64,000 nt of DNA from Pseudomonas entomophila (GTDB lineage Bacteria > Pseudomonadota > Gammaproteobacteria > Pseudomonadales > Pseudomonadaceae): NCBI RefSeq assembly GCF_029193575.1, contig NZ_JARGCS010000012.1:124001-188000 (forward strand). The letters are read 5' to 3'. Under the pieces are notes generated by a model. That model made no database searches and had not been told where the DNA came from. It worked only from the letters and a program-made list of their open reading frames with translations. The first letter of the stretch is position 1. Every line of letters starts with the position of its first letter. Positions 35,605 through 45,921 of this stretch are shown here, in pieces. The position numbers and the translations under genes were made by a program.

Positions 35605-37086
35605 CTAAACTTCATGTGCGGATAATCTCTGGTTCAAGCTTGATTTATAGTTTTTTACCGTTGTTACAGGTATGGTCAGGATTTCGGCTACCTCACGAAT
35701 GGTGTGACCGTTTTCCAACAGTCGAATAGCTGTTTCTCTTTGCGGATTTGGTTTTCGTCCCATTATCCTGGGTTGTCCGAAGCTTTTTAGATATCTGTTG
35801 TCAATAACGGCATCGTGTAGGTACATGTCTTTCAGGTAATTTGCGACACTGTTTGTCTGAACAAACAATGTGACGGGGACGGTTGAGTCTTGATTTCTTA
35901 AGGAGCAACGATATACATTTTGCAGGGTTGCATCATATAAAAACGTTTGGGTCCAGGCATCTCGTAGTGACTCATAGGTCATTTCATATTTTTCTGCTAA
36001 GCGTTTGAGACAAGAGCTTGCAGTGGTCACATGATTTCCGTGAAACATACACATGACAGTGGAACTGCTGGATAGATTGTTTAGACCGCGACTATCCATG
36101 CCGCAGGTCTTGAACTTCGAAGAGATCTGTAAATTTGCCCAGCTCTGTACGAATAAAAGGCAGTTGTCATTGTCATTCAGCACCGAGTCAACAGTGTTTG
36201 CTAAGATCTGAATATTTTGAGTTGTAATGGTCTTGCTCGGGGTGATCTCTTGTTCGGTATAGGAGCTTAGAATCGTCTTGCTGCATTGGGAGTCTTGCAG
36301 CATTGGATAAATTTTTATACTTTGATGATGGTTTGGACGTTTCTCTGGTGTTAGATCTGAAATTGCCACTGAAAAACCGTTTGCTTTAGTAAACCATGCA
36401 AAAAGCGACCCGTTCCAGGTAGCGCTAAGTATGTGGACCTCTGAACATTCGGCAAAGCATTTGAAGAAGCCAAGTTCTTCACTGTAATACACTATGCGAT
36501 TATCGCTTGTCCCATAGGATGTGACGTAGACGTCGATGTCATCCAGTACGGCTTTGTAGAAATCTTGGGCTTCCTTTGATAGGACGGGTGACAAGAATTT
36601 ATTATTTTCGCTTTTGGCTGGACCGCTAGCCCATTCCCTAGCTTTATCTTTGCACTTTTCCGTAATGAATAATCTGCCGTTATCATCGATATTCAAGTAG
36701 GGTAGTTGATCAAGCTGTGTTTTTTTAATTGTAATGGCGTGCGGCTGCATAGGCATAGGGAGTTCGTCAATAATGATTTTCCAACCTGCTAATAGCTTGG
36801 GGTCGCATTGATGAAAGCTAGCCTGCTGGCATATTACAAGGTCATGTCCACTATGGGGATGAAGGTATTCATTAAGCCGCGCGAGCGTTGACAGCTTCTC
36901 TCTGTAGTCAATTTTTATGGGTTTAAGGTCGCTTAAATTTTCAAAGATTTGATCTGCAAGCTGGACGGTCGGGACTGCTATCAAAACTCGTGCGCCTAAC
37001 GAGATCCATCGTCGAGTTTTATACATTGCTTTTTGTGTTTTTCCAGTGCCGGGACGTGCCAGTGACACGTTTATGGTTCTAGCCAT
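35605..37086 (-). CDS. Helicase-like P-loop ATPase with C-terminal helix-turn-helix, function unknown
   Basis: The 493-residue protein shows the N-terminal motor motifs of superfamily-2 helicases: Walker A RPGTGKTQ (11-18), motif Ia-like LIAVPTVQLADQI, motif II IIIDELP (104-110) and motif III SATW (221-224). The second motor lobe is not obvious, with no clear QxxGRxGR motif VI. The last 50 residues hold a resolvase-like helix-turn-helix introduced by MGRKPNPQRETAIRLLENGH. This combination suggests a DNA-bound motor for replication, maintenance or excision of the element, or another defence protein. It is AT-rich and stands alone between the XRE and integrase genes. Confidence 0.6.
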   Translation of the reverse strand: MARTINVSLARPGTGKTQKAMYKTRRWISLGARVLIAVPTVQLADQIFENLSDLKPIKIDYREKLSTLARLNEYLHPHSGHDLVICQQASFHQCDPKLLAGWKIIIDELPMPMQPHAITIKKTQLDQLPYLNIDDNGRLFITEKCKDKAREWASGPAKSENNKFLSPVLSKEAQDFYKAVLDDIDVYVTSYGTSDNRIVYYSEELGFFKCFAECSEVHILSATWNGSLFAWFTKANGFSVAISDLTPEKRPNHHQSIKIYPMLQDSQCSKTILSSYTEQEITPSKTITTQNIQILANTVDSVLNDNDNCLLFVQSWANLQISSKFKTCGMDSRGLNNLSSSSTVMCMFHGNHVTTASSCLKRLAEKYEMTYESLRDAWTQTFLYDATLQNVYRCSLRNQDSTVPVTLFVQTNSVANYLKDMYLHDAVIDNRYLKSFGQPRIMGRKPNPQRETAIRLLENGHTIREVAEILTIPVTTVKNYKSSLNQRLSAHEV

Positions 37087-37491
37087 TCTAGTCCTAGGGT
37101 TGTACTGTTGTAGGGGTCTAAATTTCGATTTGGGAGAATCGACTTGGATCGTCTGGATGTGCGGTTTGTTTCGAGCTTAATTGTTAAGTTGTTAATTGGT
37201 TTTTAAATGGGGTTTTCCGGGTGGTCCTTGCGGGGTGATTCTTGTTGGGTTTGGTCTGCTGTTGTCATGGCGCTATTGTGCCATGGAGATCATGGTCGGC
37301 TAAACATTCGCTCATCTTTTTTATTTTTAGATTTTTTGGGCGTTTTGTCTGAGTTTGATATAAAAACAGCGTTTTCTTGCCGTAGGGGTATAAGTTAGGG
37401 CGCTTTTACGATGTTTTATCAAGCGTCTAAATGGATAATGTCGGTGGCAAGCGTAATTTTAAAAAAATATTTGCTGCCACCTGCTTTGTGT
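37087..37491. other. Intergenic region between helicase-like and integrase genes
   Basis: These 405 bases are G- and T-rich on the plus strand and contain only a 63-codon frame (37207-37398) with no ribosome-binding site or family. The stretch must hold the promoter of the helicase-like gene and may hold replication or excisionase sites, but I see no iterons or strong dyads. Confidence 0.45.
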
Positions 37492-38772
37492 TCAAGTTAG
37501 CCCGGCAGCTTCTGTGATACTTGGGAATTTCTTGATTTCGTGGGTCATCCGAGACAGAGGGTTTATTCCGTAGCCGTCGCCCACGTGTCCCGAAGCATGC
37601 CCAGTGATCCAGTCGCTGACCTCTTTGGGTATTCCGTGTTCTCTAGCTAAAGTCTTGAAGGTATGCCGGAAGGCGTGAAGCGGGTGGCGCCCGTGCCGGT
37701 ACACCCCACAGCATTGGGTAATGGGACGCCAAGACTTTGAGACTATGCCTGCAAAGCCGTCCGAGACTTTCAGCAACTGGGGGAACACCCTGGAGTCTGA
37801 CGGTCGTCCTTCTATCAGTGTCAGCAAGCCGAGTTTGATCAAGTCGTTGTGAACCGGAATTTCCCGACGGCTGCTGTCGGTTTTGACAGACTTGTCGGGG
37901 CGATCGTCGATGATTCGAATGAACCACGCCCCGTCCCTGTGCTGATGAACATCGGCCACGTAAAGCTGGGCTAATTCTTCGCGGCGAGCTCCTGTATAGG
38001 CCGCTATCAATGGAATCCAGAACACGGCGTTGCCAGGACGGCCTTCCGCATATCTCAACCGTTGAAACTCCTCCCGGCTGAACAGTGCAACCAACTCGTT
38101 CCAAGCGTATCCGCGATGATCGTCCAAACGACGTTTCTGTTTACCAGTGCCCAGGCGCTTTTGGATGCGGGAGGCAATGACAGGGTTCGTCTCCATGAGA
38201 CCAGAATCTACGGAGAAGGCTAGGACCGATGACAGCCGAGCCAACAACAGACGGGTGGACGAGATTGCCAGTGGTTGTACGGCAGCGTCTGACGGCTGGA
38301 TAAGGTTGGCTGCGAAGGCGTGGATATCGGAAGGCTGGATTGCCGCTATGGGGTTATCGCCCATATCTTTGATGAACCGGTTGACGGCACGGCTGTAATC
38401 CACGGTATGTCGTCGAGAAACATATTCGGATCTGCCCGACAGCGACACGGACAGGACGTAACGTTCAAGCGCTTCCGACAGCTTTATATGGGCAACAGGA
38501 GCTGGTGAGGCCGCTTGTGTGGGTAAGGTAGGTGCCAGAATTGGCGGCTCAGCGATGGCGGTACAGAGCCCACTACGGGCATCGCTGAACAGGCGTTCAG
38601 ACTCTGCATAGGCTACGGCAAATGCGGCCTTGGCTTGGTGATGATTCCGGGTATTCAGGGAACGGCGGATTTCCGTCTTGCCGATGATTGCCCGAAGGTC
38701 TTCCGGCACTCTGCGTCGTAGGTAATAGATCCCCGAGTCAGGATGCCGGAACGGTTGTGCTATCAGTGCCAT
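37492..38772 (-). CDS. Tyrosine-type site-specific integrase of the island
   Basis: The 426-residue phage-type integrase has an N-terminal DUF6538-like segment (about 5-70, YYLRRRVPEDLRAIIGKTEI), a core-binding domain (about 95-210) and the catalytic domain. The full catalytic set is visible: Arg263 in YTGARREEL, Lys297, His366 and Arg369 in HAFRHTF, His392 in GHASG and Tyr401 in VGDGYGIN. It reads toward the island interior, with its start 156 bases from the right cysZ repeat, the usual position beside an att site. It is the best candidate for integration into, and excision from, cysZ. Confidence 0.93.
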   Translation of the reverse strand: MALIAQPFRHPDSGIYYLRRRVPEDLRAIIGKTEIRRSLNTRNHHQAKAAFAVAYAESERLFSDARSGLCTAIAEPPILAPTLPTQAASPAPVAHIKLSEALERYVLSVSLSGRSEYVSRRHTVDYSRAVNRFIKDMGDNPIAAIQPSDIHAFAANLIQPSDAAVQPLAISSTRLLLARLSSVLAFSVDSGLMETNPVIASRIQKRLGTGKQKRRLDDHRGYAWNELVALFSREEFQRLRYAEGRPGNAVFWIPLIAAYTGARREELAQLYVADVHQHRDGAWFIRIIDDRPDKSVKTDSSRREIPVHNDLIKLGLLTLIEGRPSDSRVFPQLLKVSDGFAGIVSKSWRPITQCCGVYRHGRHPLHAFRHTFKTLAREHGIPKEVSDWITGHASGHVGDGYGINPLSRMTHEIKKFPSITEAAGLT

Positions 38773-38870
38773 GTGTACCAGCCTTGTGTATCAGTTAGCT
38801 GGAAAAGGGCGTTGATTTCGCGGTCTGATTATGTCGCCGTCGGATCGAATAGCTACCTTCAGGCCTCTGC

Positions 38871-39614
38871 TTACCGGATGCTGGTTTCACCTTGCTCCCG
38901 CACCCAGAACAACGTCGCCCCCGCCACCGCCGCCGGCATCATCAGCACGTTGACCCCCGGAATCATCAGCGCCAGATAGGTGATGCCGCCGAACCCCATG
39001 CTCTGCCAGCGCTTCTGGCGCAGCCAGGCGAGCATGTCCTGCCAGCTCATCTTGTTGTTGTCTGCCGGGTAGTCGATGTATTGGATGGCCATCATCCACA
39101 CCCCGAACACCAGCCATAGCGGCGCCGCCACCACGTTCACCACCGGTATGAACGACAGGATGAACAACCCCAGCGCCCGCGGCAGGAAGTAACCCAGCTT
39201 GCGCATCTCGCGGCCGAGGGTGCGCGGCACCATGGCCACCAGCTCGCCCCAGCTGAACGCCGGGAAGGTGTCTTCGCCACGGACCACCACCTCGACTTTC
39301 TCCGCGAGGAAGCCGTTGAACGGCGCGGCGATGACGTTGGCCACCAAGGTGAAGCTGAAGAACACCATCAGCACCACCAGGGCGACAAACAGTGGCCAGA
39401 GGATATAGGTCAGAAAGCTCAGCCAACTGGGCAGGGTGGGCATCAGGGCGTCGACCCACAGACTGAACTGGTGGCCGGCGAAGTAGATCAACCCGCCGAA
39501 CAGCAGCAGGTTGACCGCCAGGGGCAGCAGCACGAACAGCCGCAGGTTCGGGCTGAGGATCAGTTTCAGGCCCTCGCGCAGGTACTGGGGGCCGGACAGG
39601 ACGGGGGCTTGCAT
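38871..39614 (-). CDS. cysZ: CysZ sulfate transporter, 3' end supplied by the integrated element
   Basis: The 247-residue inner-membrane protein of the CysZ family has several long hydrophobic segments (about 25-50, 65-95, 145-180 and 205-240) and the family pattern [17 protein letters not shown] and [12 protein letters not shown]. It imports sulfate for cysteine synthesis. The gene is intact, but its last part lies inside the direct repeat and continues into island DNA. Its C-terminus, [10 protein letters not shown], differs from the displaced host copy, VRERS, at 26991. The start at 39614 follows GGAG. The integration has kept the reading frame, typical of islands that regenerate their target gene. 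Confidence 0.93.
   Translation of the reverse strand: MQAPVLSGPQYLREGLKLILSPNLRLFVLLPLAVNLLLFGGLIYFAGHQFSLWVDALMPTLPSWLSFLTYILWPLFVALVVLMVFFSFTLVANVIAAPFNGFLAEKVEVVVRGEDTFPAFSWGELVAMVPRTLGREMRKLGYFLPRALGLFILSFIPVVNVVAAPLWLVFGVWMMAIQYIDYPADNNKMSWQDMLAWLRQKRWQSMGFGGITYLALMIPGVNVLMMPAAVAGATLFWVREQGETSIR
38929..39083. repeat. Right attachment repeat (155-bp direct repeat within cysZ)
   Basis: Identical in sequence and orientation to 27034-27188. It is part of the intact cysZ coding sequence and lies just beyond the integrase gene. The strand exchange site lies somewhere in this segment. Confidence 0.88.
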
Positions 39615-40935
<1,321 letters not shown>

Positions 40936-41005
40936 AGTGGATGGGGGCGGCAGGCGGATTAGCGCTGCCTGTGCCGGCCCTCTCCCGGACACGGCCCTGC
41001 GGAAC

Positions 41006-41035
41006 AAAAAAAACCGGCGATCACGCCGGTTTTTT
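41006..41035. terminator. Bidirectional intrinsic terminator between trxB and nadC
   Basis: A 7-bp stem ACCGGCG / CGCCGGT with an ATCA loop is flanked by an A run on the left and a T run on the right. It can end both convergent transcripts. Confidence 0.9.
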
Positions 41036-41052
41036 CATGGTCGGGTTTCCGC

Positions 41053-41901
41053 TCACAGGCTCAATCGCATGGACAGGTCCACCGCCTTCACATCCTTGGT
41101 CATTGCACCGATGGAGATGTAGTCCACCCCGGTCTCGGCAATCACCCTCAGGGTGTTCTCGTTCACCCCGCCACTGGCCTCCAGCTTGGCCTTGCCGGCA
41201 TTGATGCGCACTGCCTCGCGCATTTCGTCCAGGGTCAGCTCGTCGAGCATGACGATGTCCGCACCGGCCGCCAGCGCCTCACGCAGCTCTTCCAGGCTTT
41301 CCACCTCAATCTCCACCGGCTTGCCTGGGGCGATGCGGTGCGCCGCCGTGACGGCTTCGGCGATGCCGCCGCTGGCGGCGATGTGGTTTTCCTTGATCAG
41401 GAACGCGTCGTACAGGCCGATGCGGTGGTTGTGGCAACCGCCGCAGGTCACCGCGTACTTCTGCGCCAGGCGCAGGCCCGGCAGGGTCTTGCGGGTGTCG
41501 AGCAGGCGTACCTGGGTGCCTTCGACCAGGTCGGCGAGAAAGCGCGCGCGGGTGGCCACGCCCGACAGCAGTTGCAGGAAGTTCAACGCCGAGCGCTCGC
41601 CACTGAGCAGCGAACGCGCCGGCCCTTCGAGGTGGAACAGCGCCTGGTTGGCGGTGGCCCGCTCGCCATCGGCCACCTGCCAGTGCACCGCCACACGCGG
41701 GTCGAGCTGGCGGAACACCGCGTCGACCCACGCGGTACCGGCCACCACGCAAGCGTCGCGGGTGATGATGGTCGCCTTGGCCAGGCGCTCGGCCGGGATC
41801 AACTGGGCGGTGATGTCGCCGCTGCCGATGTCTTCCCGCAGCGCACGGCGCACGTTGGATTCGATTTCGGCAGTGAGGTCGGCGAGGCGTAGGTTCGGCA
41901 T
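41053..41901 (-). CDS. nadC: Quinolinate phosphoribosyltransferase (decarboxylating)
   Basis: The 282-residue enzyme converts quinolinate and PRPP to nicotinate mononucleotide, the last specific step of de novo NAD synthesis. Key stretches are [14 protein letters not shown] near the N-terminus, SGVATRAR, the PRPP/quinolinate-binding [28 protein letters not shown], and the C-terminal [12 protein letters not shown] and DYISIGAMT. The start MPNLRLADL at 41901 follows GGAG; a Met four codons earlier is less likely. Confidence 0.96.
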   Translation of the reverse strand: MPNLRLADLTAEIESNVRRALREDIGSGDITAQLIPAERLAKATIITRDACVVAGTAWVDAVFRQLDPRVAVHWQVADGERATANQALFHLEGPARSLLSGERSALNFLQLLSGVATRARFLADLVEGTQVRLLDTRKTLPGLRLAQKYAVTCGGCHNHRIGLYDAFLIKENHIAASGGIAEAVTAAHRIAPGKPVEIEVESLEELREALAAGADIVMLDELTLDEMREAVRINAGKAKLEASGGVNENTLRVIAETGVDYISIGAMTKDVKAVDLSMRLSL

Positions 41902-42132
41902 GGTCGGCTCCACAAGCTAGGTGCCGGCGATTATAGGGCAGGGGGCTTTGCTGTACAGCCGTCCGGGCAGCGACCTTTGGTCTGGAAAGGTTGCACAGCG
42001 TGCGCTGGCGTGGCGAACCAATGCGCGCTAGCAGCTGTCAGAATTTTCCATGATAATGGCGCCTTGTATTTGGCGTCATAGCTTTGACGACTCGCGCGGC
42101 GCGATCAAATAACACCCATCAAGGAGTTCGGG

Positions 42133-44295
42133 ATGCACGAAGAAGGCAAGGTGGTGCCCTTGGCGGCCGCCATCGACAGAGCTGGGCACCCGCCCATGCC
42201 CTGCCTTCCGGTATTGCTCCTGCAAGTGCGTGACAAGGCTGCGCTGCAATTGCGCCAAGGCTTGCAGGCGCTGTTCGACAACGCCGACGACACCCTCTTC
42301 GAGATGGCCGACAAGGCCGGCGCCAGCCTCGACCAGCACCTCTATTTCGAAGCCATGCGCGACCTGCGCCTCAAGCGCAAGAGCATCGAGCGCGGCTTTC
42401 TCGACATCTTCTACGAGCACTTTGCCCGCATTGGCCAGGTCGAGCCCCTGACGCAGCTGGTCATGGCCGACCTGCCCCGGGTCAAGGCCCGCCCGGAGCG
42501 CGACCGCGCCATCGCTGGCATGGTCGACCGCGTACTGTCCCGCGACGGTTTCGCCCTCGACCAATTGGGCCAGCGCTTCGAGGCGCTGCTCGAACAGCCA
42601 CTGGCCGACCACCGCAACCCGCTGGAGCCGGCCTGCCTGTGTGGCTACTTCCTCGAGGCCGGGCGCAATCTCGGGGTGGGCCTGCAGGTCAAGCTGATCC
42701 TGCTCAAGCTGTTCGAGCGCTACGTGCTGCGCGACACCGACTTGCTCTACGGCGAAGCCAACCAACTGCTGGCCGCCGCCGGGGTGCTGGCCGAGCTACC
42801 GCCGGCGCCGCGGCGTCGTGCCGAGGACCGTCGCCTGCTGGCGCGACGCACCCCGGCAGGTCTGGCCGCAGGGGCGGACCTCGGCGCCGACAGTGCCGGC
42901 CACGCCTTTTTCGCCTCGCTGCAGGGCCTGCTGGCGCCGGTGCGCGGGCGCCTGGCGCCGCGCTTGCAGAGCGTCGCCAGCGCCCAGCCCATTGGCAGTG
43001 CCGACCTGCTGCGCCTGCTCACTCACTTGCAGCATTACGTGCCCTCGCCGCAGGAGGCCGACGACTTCGACCTCGGCCAGCAACTCGAACAGTTGCTGCT
43101 GCGGGTCAGCGTGCGCAGCGGCACGCGTCGGCGCCTGAGCACCGACGACGAAGACATGATCAACCTGGTCGGCCTGCTGTTCGACCACCTCCAGGTGGAT
43201 GACAACCTGCCACCGACGCTTTGCGGGTTGATCGGCCGCTTGCATATCCCGCTGCTCAAGGTCGCCTTGCTCGACAAGGGCCTGTTCAGCCGTGCCAGCC
43301 ACCCCGCGCGTCGCCTGCTCAACGAGATCGGCGCCGTTGCCATTGGCTGGGAGGCCTGTGCCGATGGCCTGCGCGACAGCCTGCAACTGCGCATCGAGCG
43401 TATCGTGCAGCGCCTGCTCAACGATTTCACCGACGACCCCGGGTTGTTCGCCGAACTGCTCGACGACTTCCTCGCCTTCAGCACCGAGGAGCGCCGACGC
43501 AACGAGCTGCTGGAGCAACGCACACGGGATGCCGAAGAAGGCCGCGCCCGGGCCTTGCAGGCGCGCCAGCGGGTCGAGCAGGTGCTCGACCTGCGCCTGC
43601 GCGGCCAGGTGTTGCCGCCGGCGGTGCTACAGATGGTGGTGCAGGGCTGGAGCCAGGTGCTGCTGATGGCCTGGCTCAAGCAGGGTGAAGCTTCGCCGGC
43701 CTGGGCCGATGGCGTGGCGACCCTGGATGCGCTGCTCGCCAGCATCGCCCCGCACCCGCAGGCCCAGGCGCGCGAGCAACTGTTGCGGCAGGTGCCGGGC
43801 CTGCTCAAGGCCCTGCGCGAGGGCCTGGCCGGGGTGATGCTGGAGTCCGCACGGGTGCGCGAGTTCTTCCAGCAACTGGAGCAACTGCATTTGCGCGCCT
43901 GTGCGCAGCCAGGCGCCTGGGAGGTGTCGTTCGACGAAGTACGGGTCGAGCAGCCTATCGTCCTGGCCATCGCCGAGGAGGCTGCCGGTATGCCGTTCCA
44001 GGCCCTGGACGGGCAAACCCCGGAGCTGCGGCAAGTGCAGCGTCTGCGGCTGGGGACCTGGGTGGAGCTGAGCGACGAGGACGAGCCGCTGCGCTGCAAG
44101 CTGGTGGCTCGCATCGACGGCAGCGACCGCCTGGTGTTCGCCAACCGCACCGGGCTGAAGGTGCGTGAATGGAACAGCCTCGGCCTGGCGCTGGCCTTGC
44201 GCCGTGGCGAGGCGCGGGTTCTGGACGACGGCCTGCTGTTCGAACGTGCGCTGGAGGCGGTGGTCGAGCAGCTGCGGCAAGCGAGCCGACGATAA
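42133..44295 (+). CDS. DUF1631 family protein
   Basis: The 720-residue cytoplasmic protein is mostly helical, with Leu- and Gln-rich stretches, no signal peptide and no membrane helix. Residues about 465-500 look like coiled coil. The C-terminal part (about 610-700, with LRLGTWVELSDEDEPLRCKL) has the beta-rich PilZ-like look seen in the family end. DUF1631 proteins occur next to nadC-ampD in many pseudomonads; a link to cyclic-di-GMP has been suggested for some, but no function is firm. A clear AAGGAG precedes the start. Confidence 0.85.
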   Translation: MHEEGKVVPLAAAIDRAGHPPMPCLPVLLLQVRDKAALQLRQGLQALFDNADDTLFEMADKAGASLDQHLYFEAMRDLRLKRKSIERGFLDIFYEHFARIGQVEPLTQLVMADLPRVKARPERDRAIAGMVDRVLSRDGFALDQLGQRFEALLEQPLADHRNPLEPACLCGYFLEAGRNLGVGLQVKLILLKLFERYVLRDTDLLYGEANQLLAAAGVLAELPPAPRRRAEDRRLLARRTPAGLAAGADLGADSAGHAFFASLQGLLAPVRGRLAPRLQSVASAQPIGSADLLRLLTHLQHYVPSPQEADDFDLGQQLEQLLLRVSVRSGTRRRLSTDDEDMINLVGLLFDHLQVDDNLPPTLCGLIGRLHIPLLKVALLDKGLFSRASHPARRLLNEIGAVAIGWEACADGLRDSLQLRIERIVQRLLNDFTDDPGLFAELLDDFLAFSTEERRRNELLEQRTRDAEEGRARALQARQRVEQVLDLRLRGQVLPPAVLQMVVQGWSQVLLMAWLKQGEASPAWADGVATLDALLASIAPHPQAQAREQLLRQVPGLLKALREGLAGVMLESARVREFFQQLEQLHLRACAQPGAWEVSFDEVRVEQPIVLAIAEEAAGMPFQALDGQTPELRQVQRLRLGTWVELSDEDEPLRCKLVARIDGSDRLVFANRTGLKVREWNSLGLALALRRGEARVLDDGLLFERALEAVVEQLRQASRR

Positions 44296-44394
44296 GCGCG
44301 GCGTCCCACTTGGGTCGCACAATCATTTACATGCAACCCGCGCCACCCCACGGCATACTGCTCGCTCGTACCCGGCGTTTTTCAGGATCTGCCC

Positions 44395-44958
44395 ATGCGA
44401 CTGGACCCCATCACTGGCTGGTTCTCCGGTGTCACCCACTGCCCTTCGCCGAACTTCAACGCCCGCCCCGACGGCGAGGCCATTTCCCTGCTGGTCATCC
44501 ACAACATCAGCCTGCCGCCGGCCTGCTTCGGCACCGGTAAGGTCCAGCAGTTCTTCCAGAACCAGCTCGACCCCAGCGAACACCCCTATTTCGAAGGCAT
44601 CCGCCACCTGACCGTGTCGGCGCACCTGTTCGTCGAGCGCGATGGTGAGGTGACCCAGTTCGTTTCGCTGCTCGACCGTGCCTGGCATGCCGGGGTGTCG
44701 TGCTTCGACGGTCGCGACGGTTGCAACGACTTCTCCATCGGCATCGAGCTGGAGGGCACTGACGAGCTGCCCTACACCGATGCGCAATACCGCGCCTTGG
44801 AGCGCCTGACCCGGGAGATCCGCCGCGCCTGGCCGGTGATCGGCCCCGAGCGCATCCAAGGCCACGAGCACATCGCCCCGGGGCGCAAGACCGACCCGGG
44901 CCCGGCATTCAACTGGCGCCGCTACCACGCGGCCCTGCGTGATGAGGACAAGGCATGA
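44395..44958 (+). CDS. ampD: 1,6-anhydro-N-acetylmuramyl-L-alanine amidase AmpD
   Basis: The 187-residue cytoplasmic zinc amidase recycles cell-wall muropeptides and so keeps AmpR from inducing beta-lactamase. Zn ligands and catalytic residues match those of known AmpD by spacing: His36 in VIHNISLP, Glu118 in IGIELEG, and His157, Lys165 and Asp167 in GHEHIAPGRKTDPGP. The N-terminus CPSPNFNARP is typical. Its stop overlaps the ampE start by ATGA. Loss of this gene usually derepresses AmpC where ampC-ampR is present; neither is in the window. Confidence 0.96.
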   Translation: MRLDPITGWFSGVTHCPSPNFNARPDGEAISLLVIHNISLPPACFGTGKVQQFFQNQLDPSEHPYFEGIRHLTVSAHLFVERDGEVTQFVSLLDRAWHAGVSCFDGRDGCNDFSIGIELEGTDELPYTDAQYRALERLTREIRRAWPVIGPERIQGHEHIAPGRKTDPGPAFNWRRYHAALRDEDKA

Positions 44959-45788
44959 GTTTCCTGGTGTTGGTGCTGGTGCTGTGGGTCGAGAAGTTCT
45001 CGGCCCTGCGCCAGCGGTTGCAGCGTGACGGCTTCTTCCTTGGCGAACTGGTGCGCCTCGAGCGCAGCGGCAAGGTCCACCCGTGGTGGACGCTGGCGAT
45101 CCTGGTGCTGGCGCCGGTCGTGGTGCTGGCCTTGCTGCTGCATGTGCTGGAACCGGTGGCCTACGGCCTGTTGGCGTTGCCGGTGCACTTGCTGGTGTTG
45201 ATCTACAGCCTTGGCCGTGGCGATGCCAAGGCGGCCCTTGGTCCTTTCCGCGACGCATGGCGGCGGGGCGATGAGCAGGCCGCGTTGCACGTGGCCGAGC
45301 GTGACCTGGGCCTGGCTGCGGACGACCCGCGCCACCTGCTGGTGCGGGTGCAGGGCAACCTGTTGTGGCAGGCGTACCAGAGCTTCTTCGCGGTGATCTT
45401 CTGGTACTTCCTGCTCGGCCCCGGCGCGGCCCTGGCCTACCGCCTGCTGGCGCTGACCGCCGCCCACAGCCACCAACCGGCGCTCAAGGAGCGTGCCGGG
45501 CAGTTGCGCCATGCCCTGGACTGGTTGCCGGTACGAGTGATGGCGCTGAGCTTCGCCCTGGTCGGCAATTTCGTCTCGGTGACCCGGGTGATGCTGCATG
45601 AGCTGCTCAATTGGCACATCAGTGCCGGGCACCTGGTGGCCCGTGTCGGGCGGGTGGCCGACGACATTCCCGAGGAGGAAGAGGAAGCCCAGCGTGGGCT
45701 GGGGCGACTGGACAGCCTGTGGGAGCTGCTGCTGCGCTGTGCGGTGTTGTGGTATGCGGTGTTTGCGCTGTGGACGGTGTTGGTCTGA
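44955..45788 (+). CDS. ampE: Inner-membrane regulatory protein AmpE
   Basis: The 277-residue membrane protein has hydrophobic segments at the N-terminus (about 1-12), at about 45-85, near 140-160 and at the C-terminal end. The family signature LVRVQGNLLWQAYQSFFAVI sits in the middle. AmpE is encoded with ampD and is thought to act as a signalling or transport component in muropeptide recycling. The 4-base overlap with ampD marks an operon. The highly acidic stretch DDIPEEEEEAQRG lies in a cytoplasmic loop. Confidence 0.93.
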   Translation: MSFLVLVLVLWVEKFSALRQRLQRDGFFLGELVRLERSGKVHPWWTLAILVLAPVVVLALLLHVLEPVAYGLLALPVHLLVLIYSLGRGDAKAALGPFRDAWRRGDEQAALHVAERDLGLAADDPRHLLVRVQGNLLWQAYQSFFAVIFWYFLLGPGAALAYRLLALTAAHSHQPALKERAGQLRHALDWLPVRVMALSFALVGNFVSVTRVMLHELLNWHISAGHLVARVGRVADDIPEEEEEAQRGLGRLDSLWELLLRCAVLWYAVFALWTVLV

Positions 45789-45921
45789 GGGTGGGGGCCT
45801 TCGAACCCACCACTTAACCTTAAGTTACAAACCTTGGTTTCAATCTGCGCTATACAAAGCGTTGGGTCGTTAATGGCCTAGTGCTACCCCGCAGAACAAC
45901 AAGAAACCAAGGAGGTGACCC

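Larger units (their letters stand above)
27034..39083. mobile_element. cysZ-integrated genomic island carrying defence genes
   Basis: The element is bounded by the 155-bp cysZ direct repeats and has a tyrosine integrase at its right end. Total length including both repeats is about 12.05 kb; one repeat unit belongs to the host. Cargo in order is a TIR-STAND gene, a small ORF, a serine recombinase, vsr, a C5 methyltransferase, an Eco29kI-like endonuclease, an exported protein, an XRE regulator, a helicase-HTH protein and the integrase. Large parts are visibly AT-richer than the flanks. No phage structural, conjugation or recognisable plasmid replication genes are present, so it is either mobilised by a helper or moved by integrase alone. 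Confidence 0.88.

Noticed and set aside
37207..37398. A 63-codon plus-strand frame between helicase-like and integrase genes
   Set aside because: No ribosome-binding site, Trp/Cys/Phe-rich composition typical of chance translation.
27034..39083. The island as a prophage or conjugative element
   Set aside because: No capsid, tail, portal, lysis, relaxase or mating-pair genes are present; only recombinases and cargo.
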